Notes: generated by a model from the letters alone, not told the origin. Counted from the stretch's first letter, positions 35,061-44,333 are shown. The stretch: 49,201 bases of DNA from an uncultured bacterium (GCA_937858895.1 CALLZN010000411.1:1-49201), one strand, 5' to 3'. A program made the numbers and translations.

Positions 35061-37244
35061 ATGAATCCAAGCCCCCGTCTCCTCCCGCGCTTCTTGGTGC
35101 TCTTGCTCGCCTGCCTAGCGCTCCCTTCGTGCGGGATCCGCGATCTCACGCGCAGCTTGACCGAGCTGTCGCAGGAGGCGACCAACCTCCTCGCGCAGGT
35201 CGAAGAGGGCGTTTCGTCCGGCCAACTGTCCCAAGAACTCGGGCAAGTCCTCGACGACCGCATCGGCAAAGTGACGAAGCAGCTCGATGGCCTGCTCACG
35301 AGCCAGGTCGGTGCGGCGTTCGATCGACTCGACGGTAGTCTCGCGCTGGTCTTCGATGAACTGCGCACGACAATCGGGGCGATCCGCGCGGAGCTGCTCG
35401 GCGGCAGCGTCGAAGAACTTCTCCAGACCCTGAGCCAGCAGTTGACAGTGCAAGTCAGCACGCTCTCGGCACGCGCGGAAGACCTGGTCTTCCTCGGCAT
35501 CGGGGGCGCCACGGTGGTCGTGGATGCGGCGGCAAACTCGATCTTCGTCTGGACGAGCCTCGGCGGTGCGATTCTCATCGTGCTCGTTCTGATCCTGGCA
35601 CGTCCCAAGTCTTGGTTCTTCCGCATCGTCGGCCTCGGACTCATCGCCTTGCTCGTCGTTGTCGGCTTGGTCGCTCCGATCCGAGCTTGGATTCTGTCGA
35701 ACCTCGAGCTAGGCCAGAGAATCGAAGCGCTCGAGCCGCAGCCCCGTCTCGACGCCCTGCTGCCGCAGACGTTCACGATCGGCGAGACCCAGGACCTGTC
35801 GATATTCGGCTCTCGCCTCGACAAGATCGACGATCTCGCGGTTGCACTCTTCGAGCCCGGCAGGAGCGAGCCGGCATTCACTTTCCCCGCGGCGGCGATC
35901 GTCGGCGTGACGAGTTCGCGCATCACACTGAAGAACTTCGCGCAGACGCTCGGCTGGGCACAGCCCAAGTACGCGGCGTTTCGTGCGAGCGTGTTGCCGA
36001 AGGTCGCGCATGCTGCTGGTAAGTCCTTACCGGCACTCGAAGCTGACTACTCGAAGCTGAGTCTCGCCGCGGGACGCGCCCAGCTTCAGCTCGTCACGAA
36101 GTTTCGCTTCCAAGCCGTGGCACCGGGACGCGAGGCCGCCGATGGGCCGCAGTCGATCGGACTTCGCGGCGTCGAAGTGCCGACCCGGATCCGCTCTCGC
36201 TTGGAGTCGTTGCGCGGCGGCCCGCCCCAAGCCGCCAACGTGCCGACCAAGCCGGGTCTACACCTGAGCAGCGCCGAGATGGCGAGTTTCCGTGCGTCGG
36301 CCATGGCGCTCGCCGGCGTCACGAACGACGCCGAGCTCGTCAAGGAGCAGGCAGCGGTCTTCTTCCGTGAACAGTACAAGATCGCCGCCGGCGACTATGT
36401 GCTGCAGGTGTCGAGCGGAGCCGAGGTACTCGTGACCAAGTTTCCGATCACGATCGCTTATCCACCACCGCCTCCGCCGCTACCGAACATTCAGGCACTC
36501 GCCGTCGAACTCGAGGGCGATGCTGCGCCGGTCATCGGTGAGTCGCGACGCGCACGCGTCACGATCGGCATCCGCAACGCCGATGCAATCCAGTCGGCGT
36601 TCACGATCACGGTGACTTCGGCGCCGGTCCTCTTGCAGGATCAAGTCATCCCTGTGACAGCAACCCAGGCCCAGGCAGCGCTTCAAACCGGCGGCACGCT
36701 CACGCTTGGGACGCGGCCCTTTCGCATCACGCAGACGGGCGCCTTGACCTTGACCGCGCAGGTCGATCCTTCCAACGCAATCCAAGAGCTCAGCGAAACC
36801 GACAATGTCGTCAAAGGCGCGGTGAGCATCGGCGAGTACGTCTACGACGCAACAGTCACCTTCCTCACCTTCGAGGCGCTGCGTGACTTCGATGGCAAAG
36901 AGAAGGACGAATACCGAGTTCAAATGCAAGCGAGCGGAGGCTCCGCGACGCATCGATTCTCGTTCTCGAAGAGCGGCAACCCAGGGCGTGCCTACGCGAT
37001 GAACAAGACATGCAGCTTCGAGGGACTGCGCAGGGGTGATCGTATCGCGATCAACTTCGTGGCGCGCGAAGCGGACAGCGGCATTCGCGGCGGCGATGAC
37101 TTCATGGGAAGCAATAACTTCTCCTTTCAAGTGCCGACGCCGGACAAAGATCAGGTCATGCAACAGCAGACGCAAGCGACGAAGGAGGGCCGCAACGCGC
37201 AGATCACTGTCAAGGTCGACTACATGCGCCGAAAGACGACGTAG
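35061..37244 (+). CDS. Large lipoprotein with coiled coil, two membrane helices and CARDB-like domain
   Basis: 727 residues from ATG 35061. The lipoprotein signal ends LPSC (Cys24). Coiled-coil-like helices follow (about 30-150), then two strong membrane spans near 175-215 (LGGAILIVLVLILA and LGLIALLVVVGLVAPI). A lipoprotein that also crosses the membrane twice is unusual. Next comes a beta-rich section, a Pro run (PPPPPPLP) near 475, then a CARDB-like domain (VTIGIRNADAIQSAFTITV, then NAIQELSETDNVV). That domain usually serves adhesion or stabilisation. The C-terminal 130 residues are again beta-like. The whole is not a family I know. Overall it may span the membrane with its large part outside. 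Confidence 0.6.
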   Translation: MNPSPRLLPRFLVLLLACLALPSCGIRDLTRSLTELSQEATNLLAQVEEGVSSGQLSQELGQVLDDRIGKVTKQLDGLLTSQVGAAFDRLDGSLALVFDELRTTIGAIRAELLGGSVEELLQTLSQQLTVQVSTLSARAEDLVFLGIGGATVVVDAAANSIFVWTSLGGAILIVLVLILARPKSWFFRIVGLGLIALLVVVGLVAPIRAWILSNLELGQRIEALEPQPRLDALLPQTFTIGETQDLSIFGSRLDKIDDLAVALFEPGRSEPAFTFPAAAIVGVTSSRITLKNFAQTLGWAQPKYAAFRASVLPKVAHAAGKSLPALEADYSKLSLAAGRAQLQLVTKFRFQAVAPGREAADGPQSIGLRGVEVPTRIRSRLESLRGGPPQAANVPTKPGLHLSSAEMASFRASAMALAGVTNDAELVKEQAAVFFREQYKIAAGDYVLQVSSGAEVLVTKFPITIAYPPPPPPLPNIQALAVELEGDAAPVIGESRRARVTIGIRNADAIQSAFTITVTSAPVLLQDQVIPVTATQAQAALQTGGTLTLGTRPFRITQTGALTLTAQVDPSNAIQELSETDNVVKGAVSIGEYVYDATVTFLTFEALRDFDGKEKDEYRVQMQASGGSATHRFSFSKSGNPGRAYAMNKTCSFEGLRRGDRIAINFVAREADSGIRGGDDFMGSNNFSFQVPTPDKDQVMQQQTQATKEGRNAQITVKVDYMRRKTT

Positions 37245-37365
37245 CCCGCGCGCTTCGGAACGCCGTCGCCCTCCGACAGCAATACGGTTGCCGAGACCGA
37301 AGCCCCCATCTTCGACTTCCCTGGCGTTTCCATTGCGGTGCCGAGTCCGAAGCGACGCTATTCTC

Positions 37366-38562
37366 GTGCGCTTGAAGATCGCCACACGCCCATCGAATGT
37401 CACCGAGTCGATCACGCTCGCGATCAGCGCGCAGGCAGCGGCGCTGCGTGCGCTCGGCCATGACGTGATCTCGCTCGCGGCGGGAGAACCCGACTTCGAA
37501 CCGGTGGACGCGGTTCGCTGCGCTGCGAGCGCATTTCTCGAGCGACGCGATGGGCGCTACACGGCGACTTCGGGCACCCACGAAGCTCGCGACGCCATCG
37601 CCCGCTTCGCCGCTGCGTCCTGCGGCCTCGATGTCAAGCCCGAGAACGTGCTCGTGACCGCAGGAACGAAGCCCGCGATCCACATCGCGCTTCTGACGCT
37701 GCTCGAACCCGGCGACGAGGTCTTGGTCCTCGCTCCCTACTGGGTCTCCTATCCCGACATCGTGCACCTCGCCGGCGGCGTGGCCCGCATCCTGGTCGGC
37801 GATGCAGCCCGGGGTTTTGCGCCCGACTTCGCGGCGGTCGAGAGGGCACTCACGCCACCGCGCCGCCGCGCCCTCGGCATCAACTCGCCCAACACCCCCA
37901 CCGGTCGCATCCTCACTGCGGAGGAACTCGCGACTCTGCACCTGCTCGCGCGGAAGCACGAAGTGACGATCCTCTCGGACGAGATCTACGCGAGTGTGTG
38001 CACACCGGACCTGGAGCGCGCGCCGAGTCCCGCAGACCATGACATCGGCCTCGAGCAGACCCTCGTCTTCGACGGCCTTTCGAAGAGTCACGCGATCCCG
38101 GGATGGCGCCTCGGTTGGATGCTCGGGCCGCGCGACTTCGTGGCGGCGGCGGGACGCTTGCAGAGTCACCTGCTCGGCAACGCCTCTTCCATCGCCCAGG
38201 CTGCTGCCGCTTGCGCCTTCACGGACGAAACCCGCGCCAGCCTGCGACGCATGGTCACTGAGATCAGCGCGCGCCGGGAGCTCTTCGTCCAGGCGACCCG
38301 TGAGCTGCGGGGCTTCTCGCTCGCTGTGCCGGAGGGTGCCTTCTACGCCTTCCCCAACGTGCAGGCCCTCCAGGATCGCCTAGGCATCAACGACGAAGAC
38401 CTCGCGTCGCGCTTGCTCCGAGAGGCATCGGTCGCCATCGTGCCCGGATCGGCATTCGGCGTGCCAGGTCATCTGCGCTTCAGTTTGACCCGCGATCGCG
38501 CCACCATCGACGAAGCTGTGCGCCGCTTACGCGTGTGGATCGACGAGAACTTGCCTGCATAG
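37366..38562 (+). CDS. Class I aminotransferase (aspartate aminotransferase-like)
   Basis: 398 residues from a GTG at 37366; the open frame starts far upstream but that part overlaps the previous gene and is not homologous. PLP-dependent transfer of an amino group between amino acids and 2-oxo acids. VISLAAGEPDFEPVDAV, YTATSGTHEARDAIARF, TAGTKPAIHIALL, NSPNTPTGRILT and SDEIYASV follow in the family's order. The PLP lysine is in GLSKSHAIPGWRLGW, and the C-terminal Arg in GHLRFSLT binds the substrate carboxylate. Subgroup is the AspC/AatA I-gamma type. Exact substrate (aspartate, or an aromatic amino acid) cannot be set from sequence alone. Confidence 0.9.
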   Translation: MRLKIATRPSNVTESITLAISAQAAALRALGHDVISLAAGEPDFEPVDAVRCAASAFLERRDGRYTATSGTHEARDAIARFAAASCGLDVKPENVLVTAGTKPAIHIALLTLLEPGDEVLVLAPYWVSYPDIVHLAGGVARILVGDAARGFAPDFAAVERALTPPRRRALGINSPNTPTGRILTAEELATLHLLARKHEVTILSDEIYASVCTPDLERAPSPADHDIGLEQTLVFDGLSKSHAIPGWRLGWMLGPRDFVAAAGRLQSHLLGNASSIAQAAAACAFTDETRASLRRMVTEISARRELFVQATRELRGFSLAVPEGAFYAFPNVQALQDRLGINDEDLASRLLREASVAIVPGSAFGVPGHLRFSLTRDRATIDEAVRRLRVWIDENLPA

Positions 38563-38594
38563 TCCACTGCACAAGCCAGCCCCCACGAGCCCCA

Positions 38595-39623
38595 ATGAAG
38601 ATCTCCGACCTCGACCAGAACGAAGCCGACATCTACGCCCGCGTCGCCTCCAAAGACCTGCGCAAGACGCAGCGCGGGGACGACATGCTGCGCATGGCCT
38701 TCGCCGACAAGAGCGGGTCGCTGTCGGCGACGCTGTTTTCGGACCACGAGGACTTCGCGCGCGCCTGCGACTTCAAGCCCGGCGATATCGTGAAGATTCG
38801 CGGTATGCGCGGTGTCTACAAGGGCAACCCGCAGCTCCAAGTCCGACGCCTGCGGCTCATCGACGAGCGCGACGACCAGGAGGCCGCGAACGAAGCCGTC
38901 TTCGGCGAAGGGATGGCCGAGATCCAAGACGTCGCCGCTTCGCGCATCGTGATCGACATCGAAACGGCGCCGCGTGAGGACATCGACAAGCTCCCAGACT
39001 CCCTGAAAGAACAAGTCGAAGCCATCGCCAAGGAGCGCGAGTGGCCCGCCGACAAAGTGCACTCGCTCAACCCGCTCTTCTCGCGCGTCGTCTCGATCGC
39101 GGTCGGCGACGCCGACGCCTCGGCCGGTGGGCACGTGCTCTTCGCGCCGCTCGACGAGGACGTCGAAGACTTCGCACGAGACGCCGACGCCTGGCTGCTC
39201 GTGAGCAGCGAAGTGCGCATGCTCGAACGCTTCTGGTCGCTCGCGGCCCAAGCCCAGCTCATCGTGACGTTCAATGGGCGCAACTTCGACCTGCCCTTCT
39301 TGCGCAACCGCTCGGCCATCCTCGGCGTCGAGGTCCGCTGCGACCTCGTTTCGCAGCCGCCCTACCTGCACGAACCGCACCTCGACCTCTACCAGATCCT
39401 GACCGGCGGTGGCTTCGGAGCACGCCCGATGAGCCTCGAGGCGGCGTGCTGGGGCTTTGGCATCGAGAGCCCCAAGTCCGAGATGGATGGCTCCAAGGTG
39501 GCAGCGGCCTTCCGCGAGAAGCGCTATGCCGACATCGCCGAGTACAACCTGCTCGACATCGACGCGACGCGCTCGCTCTACAAGCGCGTTCAGAGCTCGG
39601 TGCTCGATCACTTGAGCAAGTGA
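38595..39623 (+). CDS. OB-fold / 3'-5' exonuclease (DnaQ-like) fusion
   Basis: 342 residues from ATG 38595, 32 bases after the aminotransferase. Residues 1-95 resemble the OB-fold (tRNA_anti type) of exoribonuclease YhaM: KISDLDQNEADIYARVASKD, then LSATLFSDHEDF and FKPGDIVKIRGMRGVYKGNP. From about 117 the RNase H-like exonuclease fold is seen: IVIDIET (Asp121, Glu123; ExoI), VTFNGRNFDLPFL (Asp232; ExoII) and YNLLDIDATRSLY (Asp321, Asp323; ExoIII). The order matches the predicted PolB-like exonuclease family (PF10108). The three acidic motifs imply two-metal 3'-5' cleavage of DNA or RNA. It is convergent with an HD phosphohydrolase gene, 12 bases apart. Confidence 0.83.
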   Translation: MKISDLDQNEADIYARVASKDLRKTQRGDDMLRMAFADKSGSLSATLFSDHEDFARACDFKPGDIVKIRGMRGVYKGNPQLQVRRLRLIDERDDQEAANEAVFGEGMAEIQDVAASRIVIDIETAPREDIDKLPDSLKEQVEAIAKEREWPADKVHSLNPLFSRVVSIAVGDADASAGGHVLFAPLDEDVEDFARDADAWLLVSSEVRMLERFWSLAAQAQLIVTFNGRNFDLPFLRNRSAILGVEVRCDLVSQPPYLHEPHLDLYQILTGGGFGARPMSLEAACWGFGIESPKSEMDGSKVAAAFREKRYADIAEYNLLDIDATRSLYKRVQSSVLDHLSK

Positions 39624-39635
39624 GCGAGCATTCGC

Positions 39636-40985
39636 TCAGGCCATGCGGTATTCGTCGACCGCGCCCGGCAGACAAGCCCGCACACGCTCCTGCAAGAAGC
39701 GCCGGACCTGCGGATCGACCGAGCTCGTGAAGACGTAGGCCTTCCAGAGCCGCAGGTAGGACTGCTCGAGATCCGCGATGCGCGGCAAGCGGTCCTTGAA
39801 GGCGGAGAGCGGCTCGAGCGTGTCCGACCACGGCACGCGAACGAGGGTCCCGACCTCCTTGAGCTGCATGCGGCGGTTGGGACAGTAGAAGAGCACCTGC
39901 TCCTCGCAGCCGAAGCGGTCGCGGATCTCAGCCTCGCGCTCCCGCTCCCAAGCGCCGCGCGTCTGTGCCGCCCGCGGCGCGAAGAAGTCGTCGATGAGCC
40001 GGTCCTGCATGCCCTGGTTCGAAGCCCAGGGAAAGACCGCAACCCGCTTGTAGAGCACGCGGCGAGCGAGTCGCTCGAGGAGCTGCGCGATCGAACGACG
40101 CTTTGGATCGTTGCGCCGCGCGAGCTCGAGCAGCAGCCCCTCGTCGGTCATGTCGTAGAGCCCGGACGGCGCGAGCCACTCTTCGCGAAGTGCTGTCTCG
40201 ACCGCACGCGCGACCATGGCACCGGCCGCGATCTTCGCATGGTGGTAGTAGACGCGCTCCGAAAAGTAGTAGCGTGCCTGCAGCATGCGCAGCACTTCGG
40301 AGACGATGTCGTCGCGCAAGAGGCCGTTCTTTTCGCAATCGACGTAGAGCCGCTCGTCCTGCGGATCGACGCGGAAGTAGCCCACGATGCGCGCGTCGTA
40401 GCTCACTTGCAGGCCGGTGAAGTACGAATCGCGCCGCAAGTAATCCATGAGGTCCGAGCAGATCGTGTCGCTGACCATCTGTGCGGAAAAGGGCGCCCAT
40501 TGCGATTCACGAGCGCCGAGCAAGGCGAGCACCGCATCCCGCAGCCCTTGGGCCGCGAGCTCGCGACCGAGCTCCCTCCCATCGCCGAGCATGTCCTCGA
40601 AGCGCGCCGCCTCGTCATGCCGCGGCAGCAGACCCGACTGGTCCTCGATGTTGTGCCCGAAGGGAATGTGCGTGACATCGTGCACGAGGGCCGCCGCGCG
40701 GATCGCGCGCGCCTCGTCATCATCGATGTCCCGACACGTCGCCGGGTCCAGTCGCGCATTGCGCCGGATCGCGTCGATCATGGCCTGGGCCATGTGCAAG
40801 GTCCCGATCGAGTGCTCGAAGCGGCTGTGCCTCGCGCTCGGATAAACCAGGTGCGCGAGACCCAGTTGGCGAATGCCACGCAAGCGTTGCATTTCCAGAC
40901 AGTCGAGGATGCGGCCTTCCTCACGCGTCAGGTAGATGTCGCCGTGGACGGCATCCCGGATCACGAACCAAGGACTTCGAGTCAT
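39636..40985 (-). CDS. HD-domain phosphohydrolase (dNTPase/SAMHD1-like)
   Basis: 449 residues. The HD domain starts [15 protein letters not shown] (His53, His58), continues [15 protein letters not shown] (His102-Asp103, His106, His111), and has [20 protein letters not shown] as the later metal-binding Asp region. The order is that of the dGTPase/SAMHD1 clan, and the [18 protein letters not shown] stretch before it is also typical. Such proteins hydrolyse dNTPs to deoxynucleosides and triphosphate. Some members act in phage defence, but nothing here shows that. The C-terminal 200 residues are conserved only in the family. The neighbour is the OB/exonuclease gene; a nucleotide or nucleic-acid link is plausible but unproven. 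Confidence 0.85.
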   Translation of the reverse strand: MTRSPWFVIRDAVHGDIYLTREEGRILDCLEMQRLRGIRQLGLAHLVYPSARHSRFEHSIGTLHMAQAMIDAIRRNARLDPATCRDIDDDEARAIRAAALVHDVTHIPFGHNIEDQSGLLPRHDEAARFEDMLGDGRELGRELAAQGLRDAVLALLGARESQWAPFSAQMVSDTICSDLMDYLRRDSYFTGLQVSYDARIVGYFRVDPQDERLYVDCEKNGLLRDDIVSEVLRMLQARYYFSERVYYHHAKIAAGAMVARAVETALREEWLAPSGLYDMTDEGLLLELARRNDPKRRSIAQLLERLARRVLYKRVAVFPWASNQGMQDRLIDDFFAPRAAQTRGAWEREREAEIRDRFGCEEQVLFYCPNRRMQLKEVGTLVRVPWSDTLEPLSAFKDRLPRIADLEQSYLRLWKAYVFTSSVDPQVRRFLQERVRACLPGAVDEYRMA

Positions 40986-41070
40986 CGCTCGACCACGATT
41001 CCGGCCCGTCGTGGCCTCGTCTATCGCTTTTCCTGAAGATTGCGGTCCCGTCGTTCCGATCTCAGCAGCG

Positions 41071-42126
41071 ATGTTCGGTAGTGATCACAAAAAGTTCGAC
41101 GCGCTCGACGCCGCCCTCGGGCTAGGCAACGACGCGCCCCACAAGACGTGCAGCGTTGGTGACGTCGGTCGCGAACTCCTGAAGCTCTGCGAGGCCGAGA
41201 ACGAGAGCGTCAAGAACGGTCTCAGCACCATCCAGGCCAACATCAGCGAGACCGTCGACCTCAACAAGAGCACGATCTCGCGCTGCGATCGCATCCAACA
41301 GGACTTCGCGGTCCTCGTCTCGGAGTCGACCACGATCCGCGCGTCGTCGAAGCAGCTCGACGCCCAACTCGACGAGTCGTCGACCAAGATGAGCACGCTC
41401 GAGCAGCACGTCGAGGGCATCGCCGGCTTCTTGCGCGAGATTGCGGACGTCGCTTCGCAGACCAACTTGCTGGCCCTCAACGCGACGATCGAAGCTGCGC
41501 GCGCTGGCGAAGCCGGCCGCGGCTTCGCAGTCGTCGCGAACGAGGTCAAGAGCCTCTCCAAGCAGACCGCCGACATGGTCGAGCGCATCTCCGAACTCGT
41601 CGGCAGCATCGTCGAGCACTCGACGAGCGCGCGCGCATCGATCACGACCTCGAGGCAGCTCAGCGCGTCGACCCAGCAGGCGGTCTCGACCTTCACCGAG
41701 CGCCTCGAGAACACCTACGCGAGCAACGAAGAGACGATGAACGACGTCTCGCGCTCGAACGAGCGCATCTTCATCAGCCTCGCCAAGCTCGACCACGTTA
41801 TCTGGAAGGTCAACACCTACCTCTCCATCTTGCGTCGCGAGCCTCAGCTGCGCTTCGTCGACCACCACAACTGTCGTCTAGGCAAGTGGTACGACGAGGG
41901 CGAAGGGCGGGCCAACTTCCGCAACTGCTTGAGCTTCGGCGCGCTCGAGACGCCCCACGCAAAAGTCCACTCGGGGACGAAGCGCGTGCTCGACATGGTC
42001 CACGACATCGACGCCAACCTCGACACGGTCCTCGCTGCGGTCGCCGAGATGGAGCAAGGAAGTGATCAGGTCTTCTCGATCCTCGATCGCATCCTCGACG
42101 AGGCCGGCCGCACGAAGCGCAAGTAG
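41071..42126 (+). CDS. Soluble chemoreceptor with C-terminal CZB zinc domain
   Basis: 351 residues, no membrane helix, so a cytoplasmic chemoreceptor. The signalling hairpin is unmistakable: [20 protein letters not shown] then [19 protein letters not shown] (about 124-162). The C-terminus (from about 230) is a chemoreceptor zinc-binding domain: DHVIWK (His232), [16 protein letters not shown] (His255, Cys258) and PHAKVH (His286, His290), the His3Cys pattern. Such soluble CZB receptors (for example TlpD of Helicobacter) respond to zinc or to hypochlorous acid and oxidants through the Cys. There is no N-terminal sensor domain beyond about 65 residues, and no che gene is in the window. It is convergent with the pssE-like gene. 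Confidence 0.92.
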   Translation: MFGSDHKKFDALDAALGLGNDAPHKTCSVGDVGRELLKLCEAENESVKNGLSTIQANISETVDLNKSTISRCDRIQQDFAVLVSESTTIRASSKQLDAQLDESSTKMSTLEQHVEGIAGFLREIADVASQTNLLALNATIEAARAGEAGRGFAVVANEVKSLSKQTADMVERISELVGSIVEHSTSARASITTSRQLSASTQQAVSTFTERLENTYASNEETMNDVSRSNERIFISLAKLDHVIWKVNTYLSILRREPQLRFVDHHNCRLGKWYDEGEGRANFRNCLSFGALETPHAKVHSGTKRVLDMVHDIDANLDTVLAAVAEMEQGSDQVFSILDRILDEAGRTKRK

Positions 42127-42135
42127 CGCAAGTAG

Positions 42136-42152
42136 CGCCTCAAGCTGAGGCG
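42136..42152. terminator. Small hairpin at convergent gene ends
   Basis: cgcctca (42136-42142) pairs with tgaggcg (42146-42152) around a 3-base loop. It sits between the stop of the chemoreceptor gene (42126) and the end of the pssE-like gene (42140, overlapping it). No T-run follows, so its role in termination is uncertain. Confidence 0.35.
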
Positions 42153-42625
42153 ACGAAGTCGGCCAGCGCGGCGATCAAGTTCGGCGAAGCATGCGGCGCG
42201 ACGCAACCGGACCGCGCGGCATCGCTGAGCAGCGCTTCGAGCGCCGGCCCGACTTCGCTCTCGTCCCAGGCCACGCGCACGTGACCGAGGGCTTCGAAGC
42301 GCTTGGCGGTCGCGATCTGATGGTCGTTGCGCGTCTCGTTCTTGTCGGCGTGACGCGGCAGCACGAGGACTGGAATACCGAACTCGAGGGCCGAGAAGAT
42401 CGAACCCGTGCCTGCATGCGCAACGAGGACGTCGGCCTCCGCGAGGCGGCGCCGGAACTCGTCGGGCTCGAGGAAGTGCGTCCAAGCGATGTGGCGCGGC
42501 TCGCGACCGCCTTCGCCGATCTGCGCAAAGACTTCGCCTGTGCGCCCCGTCGCTTCCGCCCAAGCATCGACTGCCTGCACGAGCCTGTCGAAGGGCATCT
42601 GGGCGCCAACGGTCACGAGGATCAA
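42140..42625 (-). CDS. PssE-like (Alg13-type) glycosyltransferase subunit
   Basis: 161 residues. I choose the TTG at 42625, whose TTGA overlaps the stop of the upstream pssD-like gene; it gives the family's usual beginning LILVTVGAQMPFDRLVQAVD. The open frame extends further but shares no homology there. DVLVAHAGTGSIFSALEFG and the later PVLVLPRHADKNETRNDHQ are the UDP-sugar-binding loop of the GT28 C-terminal domain. In two-subunit enzymes (PssD/PssE, Alg14/Alg13) this subunit binds the nucleotide sugar and the partner docks the membrane acceptor. Probably assembles an exopolysaccharide lipid intermediate. Confidence 0.8.
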   Translation of the reverse strand: MILVTVGAQMPFDRLVQAVDAWAEATGRTGEVFAQIGEGGREPRHIAWTHFLEPDEFRRRLAEADVLVAHAGTGSIFSALEFGIPVLVLPRHADKNETRNDHQIATAKRFEALGHVRVAWDESEVGPALEALLSDAARSGCVAPHASPNLIAALADFVASA

Positions 42626-43074
42626 AGCACTGCCCCCTTGAACTGCGGTCCGCTCGGCGCGGCCAAGTGCTCCCACTGCGTGAGCCAAAGGTCGGCGTGG
42701 CGCGCGACACGCGCACCCGACATCGAGAGCTCGTCGACGTTCGCGATGCTATCGAGCCAGATCGTCTTGGCGCCGAAGAGCTTGCCGATGCGCAGCCCGA
42801 AAAAGCCGGGCGCGGCGCCTGTCGAGATGACGACATGCGGCCGTGTCCGGAGCAAGGTCCAGAAGATCTTGGCGGCGCAGCGCACGAGCGCGACCTTGTC
42901 CCAACGCGTCGCATCGGGCACGACGACGAAGGCATCGCCATCGACGTCTTTGCGATAGGCAGCGCGAACCGTCACCCAAGTGACTTTGTGGCCCGCAAAT
43001 GCCGGTCGCACGCGCAGCAGCTCGACCCAGTGGCCGCCGCCTGATGAGATCGCGAGGATGCGTTTCTGAGTCAT
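42622..43074 (-). CDS. PssD-like (Alg14-type) glycosyltransferase subunit
   Basis: 150 residues from ATG 43074. It is the N-terminal-half partner of the split glycosyltransferase: RILAISSGGGHWVELLRVRP is the family's opening loop, then VTWVTVRAAYRKD, RTRPHVVISTGAAPGFFGLR and TIWLDSIANVDELSMSGARV. Alg14-type proteins often have an N-terminal membrane helix; this one lacks it, as PssD-type proteins may. Coupled on both sides: its start overlaps the stop of the pilin-like gene (ATGA), and its stop overlaps the pssE start. The three thus form one leftward operon. Confidence 0.82.
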   Translation of the reverse strand: MTQKRILAISSGGGHWVELLRVRPAFAGHKVTWVTVRAAYRKDVDGDAFVVVPDATRWDKVALVRCAAKIFWTLLRTRPHVVISTGAAPGFFGLRIGKLFGAKTIWLDSIANVDELSMSGARVARHADLWLTQWEHLAAPSGPQFKGAVL

Positions 43075-43505
43075 CGCGCAACCGATGCAGTCGTTTCCGA
43101 ACGAGAGCGCCACGTGACGAAGCGATCGAGGGTGCCGCCGCCAAAGCGATCGACCAAGGCGGCCTGGATCTCGAGCGTGTCATGACGCTTCCGTCGCACC
43201 GAGTATTCGATGCGGTACTTCGCTTCGTCTTTCTGCGCAGCCTCGAGGGCCGCGAGTTCATCGAAGGGCATGTTGCGGAGCTCCGCGACCGTGCGATCGA
43301 GCAACTGCGTTCCCTGCCCATGACCGCCGATTTCGAAGCCGAGCCGCCCAGAACAAGAAGCGCTCCATAGCAGCGAGGCGGAGATGGCCACCACGAGGAT
43401 GGCCACGACGCCATCGCAGCGCGTCGAAGGACGAGGAGAAGGAGCATCGGTCCGGACACCAACGACGCGCGCACGCGGCGCGATAGAACGAGGATGGTCT
43501 TGCAT
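43071..43505 (-). CDS. Single-helix membrane protein, possibly pilin/pseudopilin-like
   Basis: 144 residues from ATG 43505, with a strong ribosome site (AGGAGGAGA eight bases upstream). After about 30 basic and Pro/Ser-rich residues comes one membrane helix, DGVVAILVVAISASLLWS. Then LLDRTVAELRNMPFDELAAL follows. This resembles the PilV-like text after the helix of minor pseudopilins, where an alpha-helical spine leads into a short domain. The prepilin GFxxxE cleavage signature is not seen, so the call is weak. It could also be a single-helix membrane factor that recruits the PssD/PssE enzyme to the membrane. The ATGA overlap with pssD suggests co-translation. Confidence 0.55.
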   Translation of the reverse strand: MQDHPRSIAPRARVVGVRTDAPSPRPSTRCDGVVAILVVAISASLLWSASCSGRLGFEIGGHGQGTQLLDRTVAELRNMPFDELAALEAAQKDEAKYRIEYSVRRKRHDTLEIQAALVDRFGGGTLDRFVTWRSRSETTASVAR

Positions 43506-43667
43506 AGCGTTCTCCTCCTAGCGGGGCTTCATCGTCCATGTGGGCGAGAACGCTGGACGAAGGCGCGGCCGACCTACGATCGCAGCGAGGCTTCGGCAAC
43601 ACGGGATGGCCTCAAGTGCCGCGCGCTGCGTGCGCCGGGCTAGTTCGCGCTAGACTGCGGGCCTGCG

Positions 43668-44333
43668 ATGGAAGCGACCTCTTGGACCTTGGTGACGCTG
43701 GCCGCGGCTGGAGACGACAGCGCGAGGTCGCGCTTCTGGAGCAGCTACGTCACGCCGATCCGGGCGTATTTGCAGAAGCGCTGGTTCGGCTCTCCGCTGC
43801 GGGATCAAGTCGAAGACGCCGTCCAGGACGTCTTCATCGAGTGCTTCAAGGAAGGCGGCGCCCTCGAAGCCGCGGATGCGGCGCGCGGCGGCTTTCGGGG
43901 CTTTCTCTTTGGAGTCGTGCGCAACGTGGCGCGACGCTTCGAAGCGCGACGGCCGCAGCCAGCGGCGCTCGCCGAGCAGACGGCGTGGTGGACGGCCTTG
44001 CCCGCGCGGGAGGCATCGTTGTCGCGCTTCTTCGACCGTGAATGGGCGCTCGGCATGCTCAGGCAGGCCATCGTGAAGCACGAAGAGCGCGTCACGGCCC
44101 TCGATGATGGATCCGCGCGGCGTTGGCAGGTCTTGAAGCTGCGCATCGACGACGGCCTACCCATTCGGCAGATCGCCGAGCACTTGGGCGAGGACACGGC
44201 GACCGTGCACAACGAGTACCGCCGGGCCCGCCGCGAGTTCAAGGCCAGCTTGCGCGACGTCGTCGCCTTCCACGGCGCCGAGGACCTCGAAGCCGAGTGT
44301 CAGCGACTCATTGCATTGCTCGGCGAGGGTTGA
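43668..44333 (+). CDS. ECF-type RNA polymerase sigma factor
   Basis: 221 residues. Region 2 is visible at about 45-90 (SPLRDQVEDAVQDVFIECFK, then GGFRGFLFGVVRNVARR) and region 4 at about 150-195 (VLKLRIDDGLPIRQIAEHLG, then VHNEYRRARREFKASL). The middle part (about 95-145) is the linker. Such sigma factors direct transcription of a small regulon in Planctomycetota and often sit beside protein-kinase genes, as here: the kinase gene is two genes downstream. No anti-sigma factor is seen. Region 4 is complete, so promoter recognition should be intact. The divergent gap of 162 bases to the pilin-like gene is the probable promoter region. Confidence 0.88.
   Translation: MEATSWTLVTLAAAGDDSARSRFWSSYVTPIRAYLQKRWFGSPLRDQVEDAVQDVFIECFKEGGALEAADAARGGFRGFLFGVVRNVARRFEARRPQPAALAEQTAWWTALPAREASLSRFFDREWALGMLRQAIVKHEERVTALDDGSARRWQVLKLRIDDGLPIRQIAEHLGEDTATVHNEYRRARREFKASLRDVVAFHGAEDLEAECQRLIALLGEG

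Noticed and set aside
39636..40985. Calling the HD phosphohydrolase and OB/exonuclease an antiviral defence system
   Set aside because: dNTPases and exonucleases do occur in defence, but nothing here (no integrase, no cluster of other defence genes) supports it beyond proximity.
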